Source: a virus. From it: DNA of 47,077 nucleotides. Positions 33,103 to 40,051 of this stretch are shown piece by piece. The DNA lies in IMG/VR virus record IMGVR_UViG_3300020215_000067, positions 1-47,077 of that record. The stretch is one strand, 5' to 3'. Below the pieces are notes generated by a model. The model had not been told where the DNA came from, did not search any database, and saw only the letters and a program-made list of their open reading frames with translations. The position numbers were made by a program, and so were the translations under genes. How positions within the stretch are numbered: the first letter of the stretch is position 1; each line of letters begins with the position of its first letter.

Positions 33103-33335
33103 CTGCAATCGAATACCCCGACTGGGCCAGATGCAAGACTTGCGCGTGGGCATCCGAGAAAGCCCACTACTGCCGCAAGTGGAAGGGGAAGACATGGCCA
33201 AGTCGCGACCTTATGTGCTGGGAGTTGCCGTTCGAGTACCAAGATCAGTGGGACCAGTGGGAACTTGAAAATGAGTTCCGCAAGGCGCTCGGAACGAAAG
33301 TCTTCAAAACGCCAGCGCCACTACCAATAGCATGA
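33099..33335 (+). CDS. Cys/Trp-rich small protein (78 aa)
   Basis: 'ARCKTCAWASEKAHYC' and a further Cys about 20 residues on could bind a metal. The C-terminal half is helical and aromatic. ATGA overlaps at both ends. The function is unknown. Confidence 0.6.
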   Translation: MTAIEYPDWARCKTCAWASEKAHYCRKWKGKTWPSRDLMCWELPFEYQDQWDQWELENEFRKALGTKVFKTPAPLPIA

Positions 33336-33790
33336 AACCAACTGAACGCTTAACCGCCAGCGAGCTAATGGAGGCCGCGACCTGCGGGCCTGAAACCCGG
33401 AAGTTCCTAAAGTGGTACGAGACTGAGAGGGCGAAGGGCTTGTGTAGTATACGGTTTCTCACTTCCAAAACCGAAGGTGCAACGGTTGAATCATTCTGCG
33501 CCGAGGTTAACCGAGCACTGGAAGCGCCAGATTTGCCGGATAACGAATTAGACGGCTACGCAATCCCCGTCCGCGCCATCGAGTCTCACACTGTTGAAGT
33601 TCCACAGCACGTCAAGGACGGCATTCGGCGCGGGCTGAAGTATGGGAAGGCTGCGGCCTATAGCAACACACCCACATTCAAGCATCGAGCCGAGGAATTT
33701 CTCCGCTCGATTTTCCCGCGCCCGTACCTCGCCAGCGCCATAATGCTCATAGGTTGGGTGGTCGCAACAATCATAGAATACTTATTCTAA
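33332..33790 (+). CDS. Membrane-anchored hypothetical protein, paralog of 45814-46155 (152 aa)
   Basis: It begins 'KPTERLTASELMEA' and contains 'EVPQHVKDGIRRGLKYGKAA', both shared with the gene at 45814; at the DNA level 33340-33359 and 45819-45838 are the same 20 bases. The C-terminus (YLASAIMLIGWVVATIIEYL) is a membrane anchor. The conserved soluble block faces the cytoplasm. Role unknown; the duplication suggests a module that the phage can copy. Confidence 0.65.
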   Translation: MKPTERLTASELMEAATCGPETRKFLKWYETERAKGLCSIRFLTSKTEGATVESFCAEVNRALEAPDLPDNELDGYAIPVRAIESHTVEVPQHVKDGIRRGLKYGKAAAYSNTPTFKHRAEEFLRSIFPRPYLASAIMLIGWVVATIIEYLF

Positions 33791-33799
33791 GAATCCCCC

Positions 33800-33896
33800 A
33801 TGCCAACAACCTGGCCAACTGCTGTCTGCGACCGAACTGGGGTGAATACTCACCATGAATTTTGACGGTATGAACAATCAACAAAATGGAATATGA
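33800..33896 (+). other. Two overlapping mini-frames before 33893
   Basis: A 21-codon frame (33800-33865) and a 13-codon frame (33855-33896) overlap in a chain that ends in ATGA with the next gene. They may be a leader for translational coupling. There is no other support. Confidence 0.25.
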
Positions 33897-34357
33897 ACTA
33901 TTACGACTTCAAAAAGGCGCGGGTGCTGATCGAGCAGAATGCCAGCAATCTTGTGCGGGCATCGCTCGGAATGGCGCAAGATTGGTGGTGGACCGCGATC
34001 ACTGTATGGGAGGGCGGCAAATGGCAGCAGGAGCTTTTCGACGGGGATATTGTTGCGCAGAGCGAGGCGTACAATGCGGAGTTGGTAGACGCGCTCAAGG
34101 ATAAGACTGGCGGGGAGGAACGCTTGAGTGCGCGTGCGGCTATTGGCGAAAAGTACAAGGGCATCATGATTGCCGGGATTGCTGGTTCTTCGTGGGCGAC
34201 CCCAAGCCTGATGCTGGAATTCGCGGACGGCACAGAGCGCATGATCGAGTGCTTCATCACTGACGGTAAGGAAGGTAAGCCGACATGCATGCCCGTGCTC
34301 GGCGTCATGTCCGGCCCAATGCAGGACCGACTGCCACCATTGGAGAAGCAACCATGA
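33893..34357 (+). CDS. Hypothetical protein (154 aa)
   Basis: A soluble alpha/beta protein with 'MAQDWWWTAITVWEGGKWQQ' and 'PSLMLEFADGTERMIECFIT' strands. It resembles many phage early proteins but no family was recognised. Start and stop overlap its neighbours. Confidence 0.6.
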   Translation: MNYYDFKKARVLIEQNASNLVRASLGMAQDWWWTAITVWEGGKWQQELFDGDIVAQSEAYNAELVDALKDKTGGEERLSARAAIGEKYKGIMIAGIAGSSWATPSLMLEFADGTERMIECFITDGKEGKPTCMPVLGVMSGPMQDRLPPLEKQP

Positions 34358-34725
34358 GTCCCTACCTTATCCACCAATCAACTTGTAGCTCCTGCTCTCG
34401 CGGGGAGTTGTGCGACGTGGGCTACGGGAAGCTCACGGTGGAATTGATGGAACTGGAATTTGGCGGCGTGGCGGAATCAGACGCAACGTGGCAGTGGGAC
34501 AACAACGCAAGGTATCCCGAGCGCGGTAACGCGCCTAATGCAACGGGGATGCTGGCAGAGCGCGAGGACTCTAGCGATTCCGGGTCGCAGCCAACCTCAG
34601 GCGTTTGCCAAAAGGCAGGAATTCGTCCGGTAGGGCTTGTTGCAACGAAGCCGCCGATCCTGTCCATACCGTCCCATGCAGGTGCAAATCCTGCCGCCGC
34701 CATATCAACGAAAGGGCGTGAATGA
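34354..34725 (+). CDS. Hypothetical protein over a tRNA-like region (123 aa)
   Basis: Start and stop overlap the two neighbours as ATGA, which supports the frame. The N-terminal 35 residues (YLIHQSTCSSCSRGELCDVG) carry three Cys. After about residue 37 the sequence is low in structure, and the DNA there holds tRNA-like pieces (34462-34702). It may be a short gene whose 3' half was replaced by other DNA. Confidence 0.45.
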   Translation: MSPYLIHQSTCSSCSRGELCDVGYGKLTVELMELEFGGVAESDATWQWDNNARYPERGNAPNATGMLAEREDSSDSGSQPTSGVCQKAGIRPVGLVATKPPILSIPSHAGANPAAAISTKGRE

Positions 34726-34994
34726 AATACCGAAAGAAACCAGTGGTGATTGAGGCAATCAAGGTCGCGGATGCGCTGGCCTTTTACGATACAAAGTATG
34801 CGGACCTTCCGCAATGGCTTATCGACGCGCACGAAGCGCAGGCCATTAGTTTCCACTGCGATGGGGTTCGCATATCTACACTTGAGGGGCGAATGACTGG
34901 CGGTCTTGACGACTGGATCATTCGCGGCGTGAAAGGCGAACTTTATCCCTGCAAGCCGGACATTTTCGAGGCCACTTACGAACCCGCAGAATGA
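34722..34994 (+). CDS. Conserved phage protein 'MKYRKKPVVIEA' type (90 aa)
   Basis: The sequence 'MKYRKKPVVIEAIKVADALA', 'ISTLEGRMTGGLDDWIIRGV' and 'GELYPCKPDIFEATYEP' is that of a small protein common in phages of many hosts, without known function. Length is as expected. High confidence in family, none in role. Confidence 0.8.
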   Translation: MKYRKKPVVIEAIKVADALAFYDTKYADLPQWLIDAHEAQAISFHCDGVRISTLEGRMTGGLDDWIIRGVKGELYPCKPDIFEATYEPAE

Positions 34995-35170
34995 AGCACG
35001 GCGAATCAGTGTGCAAAATGTGTGGGTCCACCTACCAACTCCGCAATCGCAAGCTGTGCCCGAATCTGTGCCTGCAATGCGTTTGCTTTCACGCCGAGCA
35101 GCAGGAGGAACCACAAGTGCAGGAGCAGGACGAGAAGCAAGGCTGGCTGGATCGGTCAGCGAAGGAATAG
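34991..35170 (+). CDS. Zinc-ribbon-like protein (59 aa)
   Basis: VCKMCG near the start and NLCLQC about 20 residues later make a two-knuckle zinc ribbon; the C-terminus is Gln/Glu-rich. ATG 34991 overlaps the previous stop. The end shares a 17-bp repeat with the next gene junction. Confidence 0.6.
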   Translation: MKHGESVCKMCGSTYQLRNRKLCPNLCLQCVCFHAEQQEEPQVQEQDEKQGWLDRSAKE

Positions 35171-35175
35171 CTATG
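35159..35175. repeat. 17-bp gene-junction repeat (copy 1; copy 2 at 35359-35375)
   Basis: GCGAAGGAATAGCTATG occurs twice, exactly 200 bp apart, each time spanning the stop of one gene and the ATG of the next. It holds the ribosome site AAGGAA. Confidence 0.8.
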
Positions 35176-35370
35176 CAACAAATAACACACGCATATCTCG
35201 GCAGAAACGCATCAGGGGAAGCCGTCGCCTTCGTCGTTGACCGACCAAGCAACGCTGGCGAGGTCAGGAAAACCGTGCTGGAGCTTTTTGATGATGGCCT
35301 AACGGTTGAACGACTGCTTTACGATGATGCGCTACGTGCAATACGGGGCGACGGGAACGCGAAGGAATAG
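35173..35370 (+). CDS. Small hypothetical protein (65 aa)
   Basis: It starts inside the junction repeat. 'AVAFVVDRPSNAGEVRKTVL' and 'LFDDGLTVERLLYDDALRAI' suggest a small alpha/beta fold. The function is unknown. Confidence 0.6.
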   Translation: MQQITHAYLGRNASGEAVAFVVDRPSNAGEVRKTVLELFDDGLTVERLLYDDALRAIRGDGNAKE

Positions 35371-35375
35371 CTATG
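35359..35375. repeat. 17-bp gene-junction repeat (copy 2)
   Basis: The second exact copy of the 17-mer described at 35159-35175. Confidence 0.8.
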
Positions 35376-35909
35376 GATGACGCGAGATTGCAGGAGATTC
35401 GGGAGCGGGCAGAGAAGGCTACTGTTGGGCCGTGGAAGTGGGTCGCAGAAGACGTTTCAGTGTTGGCGCTCTATGGCCCGCGTGACTCAGAAGATCATGT
35501 TTTGTGGAGTCAGATTTGCGAGGCATGCCAGAAGCACCAGAATAGATGCACGGCACCAAGCGATGCCGACGCTTCATTCATCGCCCACGCCCGCCGAGAC
35601 ATTCCCGACCTGCTCGACCACATCGACACGCTGAAAGCGGAAATGGCAACCACGAAAGGCTCGCTTGAAATGGCGCTCAAGGGATCGGTGGACGCAATCG
35701 AGGTCATGGCATCCGAGAACGCCATCCTACGCGCCAAGAATACCCACCTAGAGCAACTTGGGCAGCAGTTGGCGGATGCGTTGACGTTGGCCCGCGATCC
35801 TTATTTGGCTGGCACCGAAACCCTCGCAGAGAGGGTTAATCGCACAATCGCCACCGGAAGCAATGCTCTTGAGGCGTGGAGAATGAGAAACCACAAGGAG
35901 GGCAAATGA
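35373..35909 (+). CDS. Ea22/Ead-like phage protein (178 aa)
   Basis: 'LQEIRERAEKATVGPWKWVA' and 'DADASFIAHARRDIPDLLDH' are hallmarks of the Ea22-like group of temperate phages. The C-terminal half is a long coiled coil. It is the third Ead-type protein in this genome. The function is unknown. Confidence 0.75.
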   Translation: MDDARLQEIRERAEKATVGPWKWVAEDVSVLALYGPRDSEDHVLWSQICEACQKHQNRCTAPSDADASFIAHARRDIPDLLDHIDTLKAEMATTKGSLEMALKGSVDAIEVMASENAILRAKNTHLEQLGQQLADALTLARDPYLAGTETLAERVNRTIATGSNALEAWRMRNHKEGK

Positions 35910-36235
35910 CCAAGGAGCAGATGCGCCAAGCGATTGCCGAGGCGTTGGGTTTTAAGCTCATTACGTGTTCGTGCGGTATCGTGGGCGGCATAGCAGATGG
36001 AAAGCATCACCATGAGCTTCCGAATTGGCCTGAAGATTTGAATGCCTGTCATGAAATGGAGAAGGCGCTAACAAAAAGAGAGTGGTGGGTGTATAGAAGT
36101 GAATTGGATACTATGTCTTGGGGAATAGCAACCAGACATTATGCATGGCAGGGGGATTCTATTCACGCTTCTGCCGAACAACGCTGCATCGCTTTTCTAA
36201 AAACGAAGGGCTTATGGAAGGAGGACGCGCAATGA
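35906..36235 (+). CDS. Conserved phage protein (109 aa)
   Basis: 'WPEDLNACHEMEKALTKREW' and 'AEQRCIAFLKTKGLW' follow a pattern frequent in small phage proteins near ABA-sandwich genes ('Dlna.heme..l'). ATG 35906 follows a good AAGGAGGG. The function is unknown. Its end (KEDAQ) is repeated at the end of the next gene. Confidence 0.65.
   Translation: MTKEQMRQAIAEALGFKLITCSCGIVGGIADGKHHHELPNWPEDLNACHEMEKALTKREWWVYRSELDTMSWGIATRHYAWQGDSIHASAEQRCIAFLKTKGLWKEDAQ
36217..36231. repeat. 15-bp gene-junction repeat (copy 1; copy 2 at 36588-36602)
   Basis: GAAGGAGGACGCGCA is present twice and encodes the C-terminal KEDAQ of two neighbouring genes while giving the ribosome site for the next one. Confidence 0.75.
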
Positions 36236-36609
36236 ACCAGCAAGAGCTTAGAGAATTGGATGCTTGGATTGCGGAGCATGTCTTTGGTTGGTGGCGACCA
36301 ATTCCAACGAAGGATATTTGGAAAACTCCCGCGAACGATGTGGTCATGGGCGCTCCGCATTACACCACTGACCCCACTCCGGCGATGCAGGTCTTGGAGA
36401 AGTGCGCGGAGAAATGCACTGAGAAGTGGGATCAATACCGCCCGGAAGCGCAACTGTGCATTTTCTCGCCACGTCCAGAGTGGGAGAACGAATGGGTGGT
36501 TCAGTCTGACCCTGAATCCACGATTGCAGCGCAGGCCCAAACGCTCCCATTGGCTGTCGCCAAGTTCGCCAAACTACTCTTTTCCCAGAAGGAGGACGCG
36601 CAGCCATGA
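36232..36609 (+). CDS. Phage ABA-sandwich-like protein (125 aa)
   Basis: 'LRELDAWIAEHVFGWWRPIP' and 'YTTDPTPAMQVLEKCAEKCT' match the layout of the phage ABA sandwich domain proteins: an initial helix naming a target position, then an 'ysTDp..a..vle' segment. These occur in early phage operons, function unknown. Confidence 0.7.
   Translation: MNQQELRELDAWIAEHVFGWWRPIPTKDIWKTPANDVVMGAPHYTTDPTPAMQVLEKCAEKCTEKWDQYRPEAQLCIFSPRPEWENEWVVQSDPESTIAAQAQTLPLAVAKFAKLLFSQKEDAQP
36588..36602. repeat. 15-bp gene-junction repeat (copy 2)
   Basis: The second exact copy of the 15-mer at 36217-36231. Confidence 0.75.
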
Positions 36610-36929
36610 AGGGGCAGGAGCTAAAGCTAATGACTGTTGCGCAGGTTGCCAGGAAGCTTGGGATCAAGGAGCGTTATCTTCGGGCGGTGCGTGTGGCGAT
36701 GGGGAAGGCTGGCGCTCGGTATCTGGACCCGGTAGCGGTTCGAGATTGGGTCTTGGCGCACCCGGAATTTCGAGTGCATCAGGTTCGTGGGCATGTATGG
36801 ACGCCACCGCAGAGCGCAGGTCATCAACCCGGTGACGCTGGTAGAGACGATTCACCAGAACGCCACAGTGATTTACTAGCCGCAGAACAACGTTTTCGGG
36901 AATCCCTGCACGAATGCAGCGCGAGATAA
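36606..36929 (+). CDS. Excisionase-like helix-turn-helix protein (up to 107 aa)
   Basis: Residues 9-55 ('LMTVAQVARKLGIKERYLRA', then 'GARYLDPVAVRDWVLAHPEF') form a MerR/Xis-type winged helix. The rest of the frame lies opposite the integrase's catalytic part and reads as shadow sequence. The gene converges on and overlaps the integrase by 266 bp. A role as recombination directionality factor is inferred from this pairing; a plain regulator is possible. Confidence 0.6.
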   Translation: MKGQELKLMTVAQVARKLGIKERYLRAVRVAMGKAGARYLDPVAVRDWVLAHPEFRVHQVRGHVWTPPQSAGHQPGDAGRDDSPERHSDLLAAEQRFRESLHECSAR

Positions 36930-37815
36930 AAGAGACACGGGTACTATGGAAGCAATAATTCATTCCAAGCTTTCGGAAGAAGTGAATCCACCGGGCGCTG
37001 ACGCAGTGCATGGTGCAGTCCGGGTCGAATGCATACTTGCGGAGCGGTTCACGCTTCAATTCTGTGAACAGCGGGATAAGCGGCGGGGGCAATGGCACGG
37101 TAAACGGCTTGCGCCCCTTCGGTTCTGGGAAGTGGATCAGTTTGCGGTGCAGGTCCACGTTGCGCAGGAGCAGGCGGGTATCGCTCAGTCTACAGCCGGT
37201 GTGCCAAGCGATGCGAAACATAATGCTCATCCATTCGGGCTGCTGTTTCAGCGCCTCCATAATCACCGGAAGGTGGTCAGGCTCTATCTCTGGTTTCTCC
37301 TTGGGGTCTTCCCATGGGATGCGAATGCCGTCAATCGGGTTGCGGTTGGCGAAGCCCATTGCGATAGCGTGGCGCATAAGCATGCGCAGAAACTTCACTT
37401 CTTCCAGGGCAGTGTTGCGACTGGCGCGACGAATGCCACCCTCGCGCTTGGCTGGGCTGGTGCGCCAGAGGACGTAAAGCCATGCGGCTTCCCCGGTGAG
37501 TTCGCGTGGGTAAAGAATCTTGCGGGGCGTCAGGAACGCGGCGAGCGCCTTCCAGCGGTTGGTGTAGGCTTTGAAATTGGCGGGGTGCTTGCCGTAGCGA
37601 ACCTGAATCAGTTCCGGCACCCACACGGAGAATCGGTCGCGGTCGCGGCTCAGGGCAGCTTCATCAGCGTTGGCCTGCCTGAGCAGGTCGTTGGCCTCGC
37701 GGGTTTGAGCGGGATCGTCCCAGCGCAAGCGCGTGGACTTGGCGGGCTTCCCGGTGGATGCTCGGTAGCCGATGTACCAGAACGGGGACTTTGGGCGCTG
37801 AAACAACCACGCCAT
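36664..37815 (-). CDS. int: Tyrosine integrase (383 aa)
   Basis: A site-specific tyrosine recombinase that joins phage attP with host attB. Catalytic set: Arg 209 (HTGCRLSDTRLL), Lys about 233-236, His 290 and Arg 293 (FHSTR), His 316 (LVNHCG) and Tyr 325 (NRLYQRH). Residues about 60-160 are the core-binding domain; the N-terminal 55 residues are an arm-binding-type part. The tail after residue 345 is Pro-rich and lies antisense to the excisionase-like gene. Codon use and reading frame are intact. Confidence 0.92.
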   Translation of the reverse strand: MAWLFQRPKSPFWYIGYRASTGKPAKSTRLRWDDPAQTREANDLLRQANADEAALSRDRDRFSVWVPELIQVRYGKHPANFKAYTNRWKALAAFLTPRKILYPRELTGEAAWLYVLWRTSPAKREGGIRRASRNTALEEVKFLRMLMRHAIAMGFANRNPIDGIRIPWEDPKEKPEIEPDHLPVIMEALKQQPEWMSIMFRIAWHTGCRLSDTRLLLRNVDLHRKLIHFPEPKGRKPFTVPLPPPLIPLFTELKREPLRKYAFDPDCTMHCVSARWIHFFRKLGMNYCFHSTRVSFISRCIRAGIPENVVLRLVNHCGVLVNRLYQRHRVDDLRSAVASIHAHEPDALEIPGAPRPNLEPLPGPDTERQPSPSPHAPPEDNAP

Positions 37816-38024
37816 GGAGTTACAGTTGGTTACAGTTGGGGCCGGTTTTCATGTGCTGGACATAGCGTTTTCCAAGGCAAATGTGCAACCATAAACCGCC
37901 GTGTGCCGCTTGTGGATTCCACACGGAAATCCAAAGAATCTCCTAAACCATTGTCAGTAGGCCGCTTACGCAATCAGTGTACAGTGGCAGTTCAAGTTAA
38001 CACCCCCAACCGGAGAGCCGCAGC
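37816..38024. other. Candidate attP / integrase control region
   Basis: Just upstream of the integrase start are two tandem copies of TTACAGTTGG (37820-37829, 37830-37839), with a near copy TACAGTGG at 37980-37987. Between them is a 7-bp inverted repeat, CCGTGTG (37899-37905) and CACACGG (37920-37926). Phased direct repeats plus a central dyad fit arm and core sites of an integrase. The core identity with a host site cannot be seen. Confidence 0.5.
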
Positions 38025-38243
38025 ATGAGAAACGCTACCTACGAATATAAATGCCGCAGATGCGGAAATATTGACCGTGGCACCCAAGGGATGCCTGACA
38101 AGGCGCTGGAAATTGTGATGGAGGTTTCATTGGGCCGGGCAGTGTGCAAATACGGAATCCCGGTTAGCCCGACAACGATTCACCACTGCGTGGATGGCTA
38201 CGGCATCGCTGATTTCATCGGCGCTCGATTGGAGGAATCATGA
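38025..38243 (+). CDS. Small protein with zinc knuckle (72 aa)
   Basis: 'EYKCRRCGNIDRGT' is a CxxC knuckle at the N-terminus; two more Cys follow (VCKYG, HHCVD). The last part is helical. The function is unknown. It begins the right-hand early operon. Confidence 0.6.
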   Translation: MRNATYEYKCRRCGNIDRGTQGMPDKALEIVMEVSLGRAVCKYGIPVSPTTIHHCVDGYGIADFIGARLEES

Positions 38244-38452
38244 CCCCACCCCCCAATCAATCGTCGCTGAAGCCGTTTAGGCATGAGCCTAGCCCGGACA
38301 TTACGTTTGAGTTGCTAAATGCGATCCACAAACGGGTTCACCAGCACCTTGTTGCTGCCAAAATGGATGGAGCCTATGGCAACTACGAATGCGCCAAGCA
38401 ATCACTCCGGCAGGCGATAGAAGCCCTTCAGCGAGCGGAGCAGAGTTTATGA
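38240..38452 (+). CDS. Small helical protein (70 aa)
   Basis: 'FELLNAIHKRVHQHLVAAKM' and 'ECAKQSLRQAIEALQRAEQS' form two amphipathic helices. ATGA overlap with the previous gene. The function is unknown. Confidence 0.55.
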   Translation: MTPPPNQSSLKPFRHEPSPDITFELLNAIHKRVHQHLVAAKMDGAYGNYECAKQSLRQAIEALQRAEQSL

Positions 38453-38640
38453 AATACGAAAAGAAACAATCTAGCGAGCGATTCAAGCGTATAGAAATCA
38501 AGGTCAAGCCATTGCAGGACATTACGCCAGTCCTCAATCGCAGAATTAAGCGCACGGAAAGACTGGTGCAGGTGCGGTGCCTGACCGCTGCCGTCAATCA
38601 TTGGTATTACGAGGCTATTATCGACACCAAACCCGTATGA
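38449..38640 (+). CDS. Small basic protein (63 aa)
   Basis: Very basic (KYEKKQSSERFKRIEIKVKP) with a beta-rich middle. The ATG at 38449 overlaps the previous stop. DNA or RNA binding is possible from charge alone. Confidence 0.55.
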   Translation: MKYEKKQSSERFKRIEIKVKPLQDITPVLNRRIKRTERLVQVRCLTAAVNHWYYEAIIDTKPV

Positions 38641-38981
38641 CCCTCTTATTCTCATGGTTCTACGTTGGCCTGCTGGTGGTTGGGGTTACGGCGCTGGCAG
38701 TTGGATTTGCGAGCGCAATTTGTATCGCGGTATCGTTTGCAGGCAAGGGTGGTGCGAAAGCTTTTGGCGGTGGTGCTGGGAATCGCACTGGTGACGATCC
38801 CGCCGTGTCAGGCTTTGGCCTGCGTAACACCAGCAGACAGGAATGTCTGGCAGAGGGGAACGAGGTACCACCGCCATTAACTTCCCGCGAGTGGCGCGAG
38901 AAGAAGGAGGAAATTTACGCCGCTATCGCAAAGCGGAAACAACAGGAAAGAGCGGAAAGGTTAAGGAACACAACTCTATGA
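38637..38981 (+). CDS. Membrane protein with cytoplasmic helix (114 aa)
   Basis: Residues 2-34 form a strong hydrophobic stretch (LLFSWFYVGLLVVGVTALAV). A Gly-rich linker leads to a basic helix (REWREKKEEIYAAIAKRKQQ). Start and stop overlap neighbours as ATGA. A second frame inside it encodes a signal-peptide-like protein (38749-38880), an arrangement like nested lysis or exclusion genes. Confidence 0.55.
   Translation: MTLLFSWFYVGLLVVGVTALAVGFASAICIAVSFAGKGGAKAFGGGAGNRTGDDPAVSGFGLRNTSRQECLAEGNEVPPPLTSREWREKKEEIYAAIAKRKQQERAERLRNTTL
38749..38880 (+). CDS. Nested signal-peptide-like mini protein (43 aa)
   Basis: Read in another frame of 38637-38981 from GTG 38749 or 38752, after AAGGGT. It begins 'VVRKLLAVVLGIALVTIPPC' then 'QALAC', a basic n-region, hydrophobic core and cleavage-like end. 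Such an ideal signal in a shadow frame is unlikely by chance, so it may be a real nested gene. Only 18 residues would be exported. Confidence 0.35.
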   Translation: MVRKLLAVVLGIALVTIPPCQALACVTPADRNVWQRGTRYHRH

Positions 38982-39211
38982 AATTCATTATTACCATGAA
39001 AGACCCTGACGGGTTTTCCGACTCAATAGATCGAGCAGTAAACGACTCAACTCCAACTGAAGGCTTGAGCGACGATGAGCTTGACCTACTGCGCGGCCAG
39101 CGGGCCGATGCGATAGAGGAAATGCTGTCGGACTGGTTCCGCTACAGCGAAACCGTGGACATTGAAATAGACTTGGAAGCCAATACGGCAACCGTTCTGA
39201 AAGCGAGATAA
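38978..39211 (+). CDS. Hypothetical acidic protein (77 aa)
   Basis: 'KFIITMKDPDGFSDSIDRAV' then an acidic helix and 'VDIEIDLEANTATVL'. Alpha/beta, with high Asp/Glu content. ATGA overlap with the previous gene. The function is unknown. Confidence 0.6.
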   Translation: MKFIITMKDPDGFSDSIDRAVNDSTPTEGLSDDELDLLRGQRADAIEEMLSDWFRYSETVDIEIDLEANTATVLKAR

Positions 39212-39246
39212 GCGCAAGGCAGCGCAGAAGTAACGAGAGAGGATTT

Positions 39247-39438
39247 ATGGATAAGGCGGAGTTCATTAAGGCGCATCGGGCGGCAAATGGGTCAAGCATT
39301 GTTGAGGCTGAGTACGCATTTTACCGCGCCTATCCAGTGGAACATATCAAGCAAGACCCGTTTCTGTGCTGGCTTTGGATGCGGTGCGAAGAATTGGACC
39401 GGCGAATTAAACAACTAGAACAAGAAAGGAACAAGTAA
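39247..39438 (+). CDS. Small helical protein before the SSB-like gene (63 aa)
   Basis: 'MDKAEFIKAHRAANGSSIVE' and a C-terminal coiled coil (ELDRRIKQLEQERNK). Its TAA overlaps the next ATG by one base. It may work with the SSB-like protein by position only. Confidence 0.55.
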   Translation: MDKAEFIKAHRAANGSSIVEAEYAFYRAYPVEHIKQDPFLCWLWMRCEELDRRIKQLEQERNK

Positions 39439-40049
39439 TGCCAATAGCAACAGAGTCCCGCAGTGACTACAAACCGGTAAGCGCAGGGACGCAATTCGGA
39501 AGATGTTTCGGGGTGGTATCCCTTGGCACTCAGCCATCGGACAACCCCAAATTCAAGCCAGCAAAGAAGGTTCTAATTCTTTTCGAGCTTCCGAATGAAA
39601 CCTACGAACTGGACGGCAAGCAGGTGCCAAGCACGATGGTGAAGGAGTATACGCTGTCGATCAACAAGAAGGCGAACCTGCGCAAAGACCTGGATTCGTG
39701 GCGCGGCAAGCCATTTACCGAGCAGGAAGCGGCGGGCTTCCCGGTGGAAAACGTCATCAATGCGCCGTGCATGCTGTCCATCGCCCATTACAAGAAGCGG
39801 GACGACAGCACCGGGGCTAAGATTGTCGCCATTGCTGGCGTGCCCAAGGGAATGACGGTTCCTGAATTGAGCCGCAAGCCGGTCCACTACGAAATCGAAA
39901 TGGGAGAGAACGAAGTCTTTAAGTCGCTCCCGGAGTGGTTGCAGGAAAAGATTGGGAAATGCTTGGAATGGTCGCCGCAGTCGGCCACCGCCACCGAGCC
40001 GGATGAGCACCACGAAGAAGAACCCGGCGACGATTCCGTGCCCTTCTGA
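39438..40049 (+). CDS. SSB-like single-strand DNA-binding protein (203 aa)
   Basis: A central beta-rich part ('AKKVLILFELPNETYELDGK', 'APCMLSIAHYKKRDDSTGAK') and, most telling, an acidic tail that ends DDSVPF, closely like the DDDIPF-type end used by bacterial SSBs to recruit partner proteins. A related phage family occurs in replication/recombination operons, but its name I cannot give with certainty. It sits a few genes before the methylase and resolvase. Confidence 0.6.
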   Translation: MPIATESRSDYKPVSAGTQFGRCFGVVSLGTQPSDNPKFKPAKKVLILFELPNETYELDGKQVPSTMVKEYTLSINKKANLRKDLDSWRGKPFTEQEAAGFPVENVINAPCMLSIAHYKKRDDSTGAKIVAIAGVPKGMTVPELSRKPVHYEIEMGENEVFKSLPEWLQEKIGKCLEWSPQSATATEPDEHHEEEPGDDSVPF

Positions 40050-40051
40050 GC

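Noticed and set aside
34422-35252. 276-codon open frame on the minus strand
   Set aside because: It lies opposite four coupled plus-strand genes, one of them a well-known phage family. Its start region reads like the reverse of a conserved gene.
36946-38028. 360-codon open frame on the plus strand
   Set aside because: It is the antisense of the integrase, whose catalytic residues and length are clear; the translated sequence has no protein-like pattern and runs through the candidate attP.
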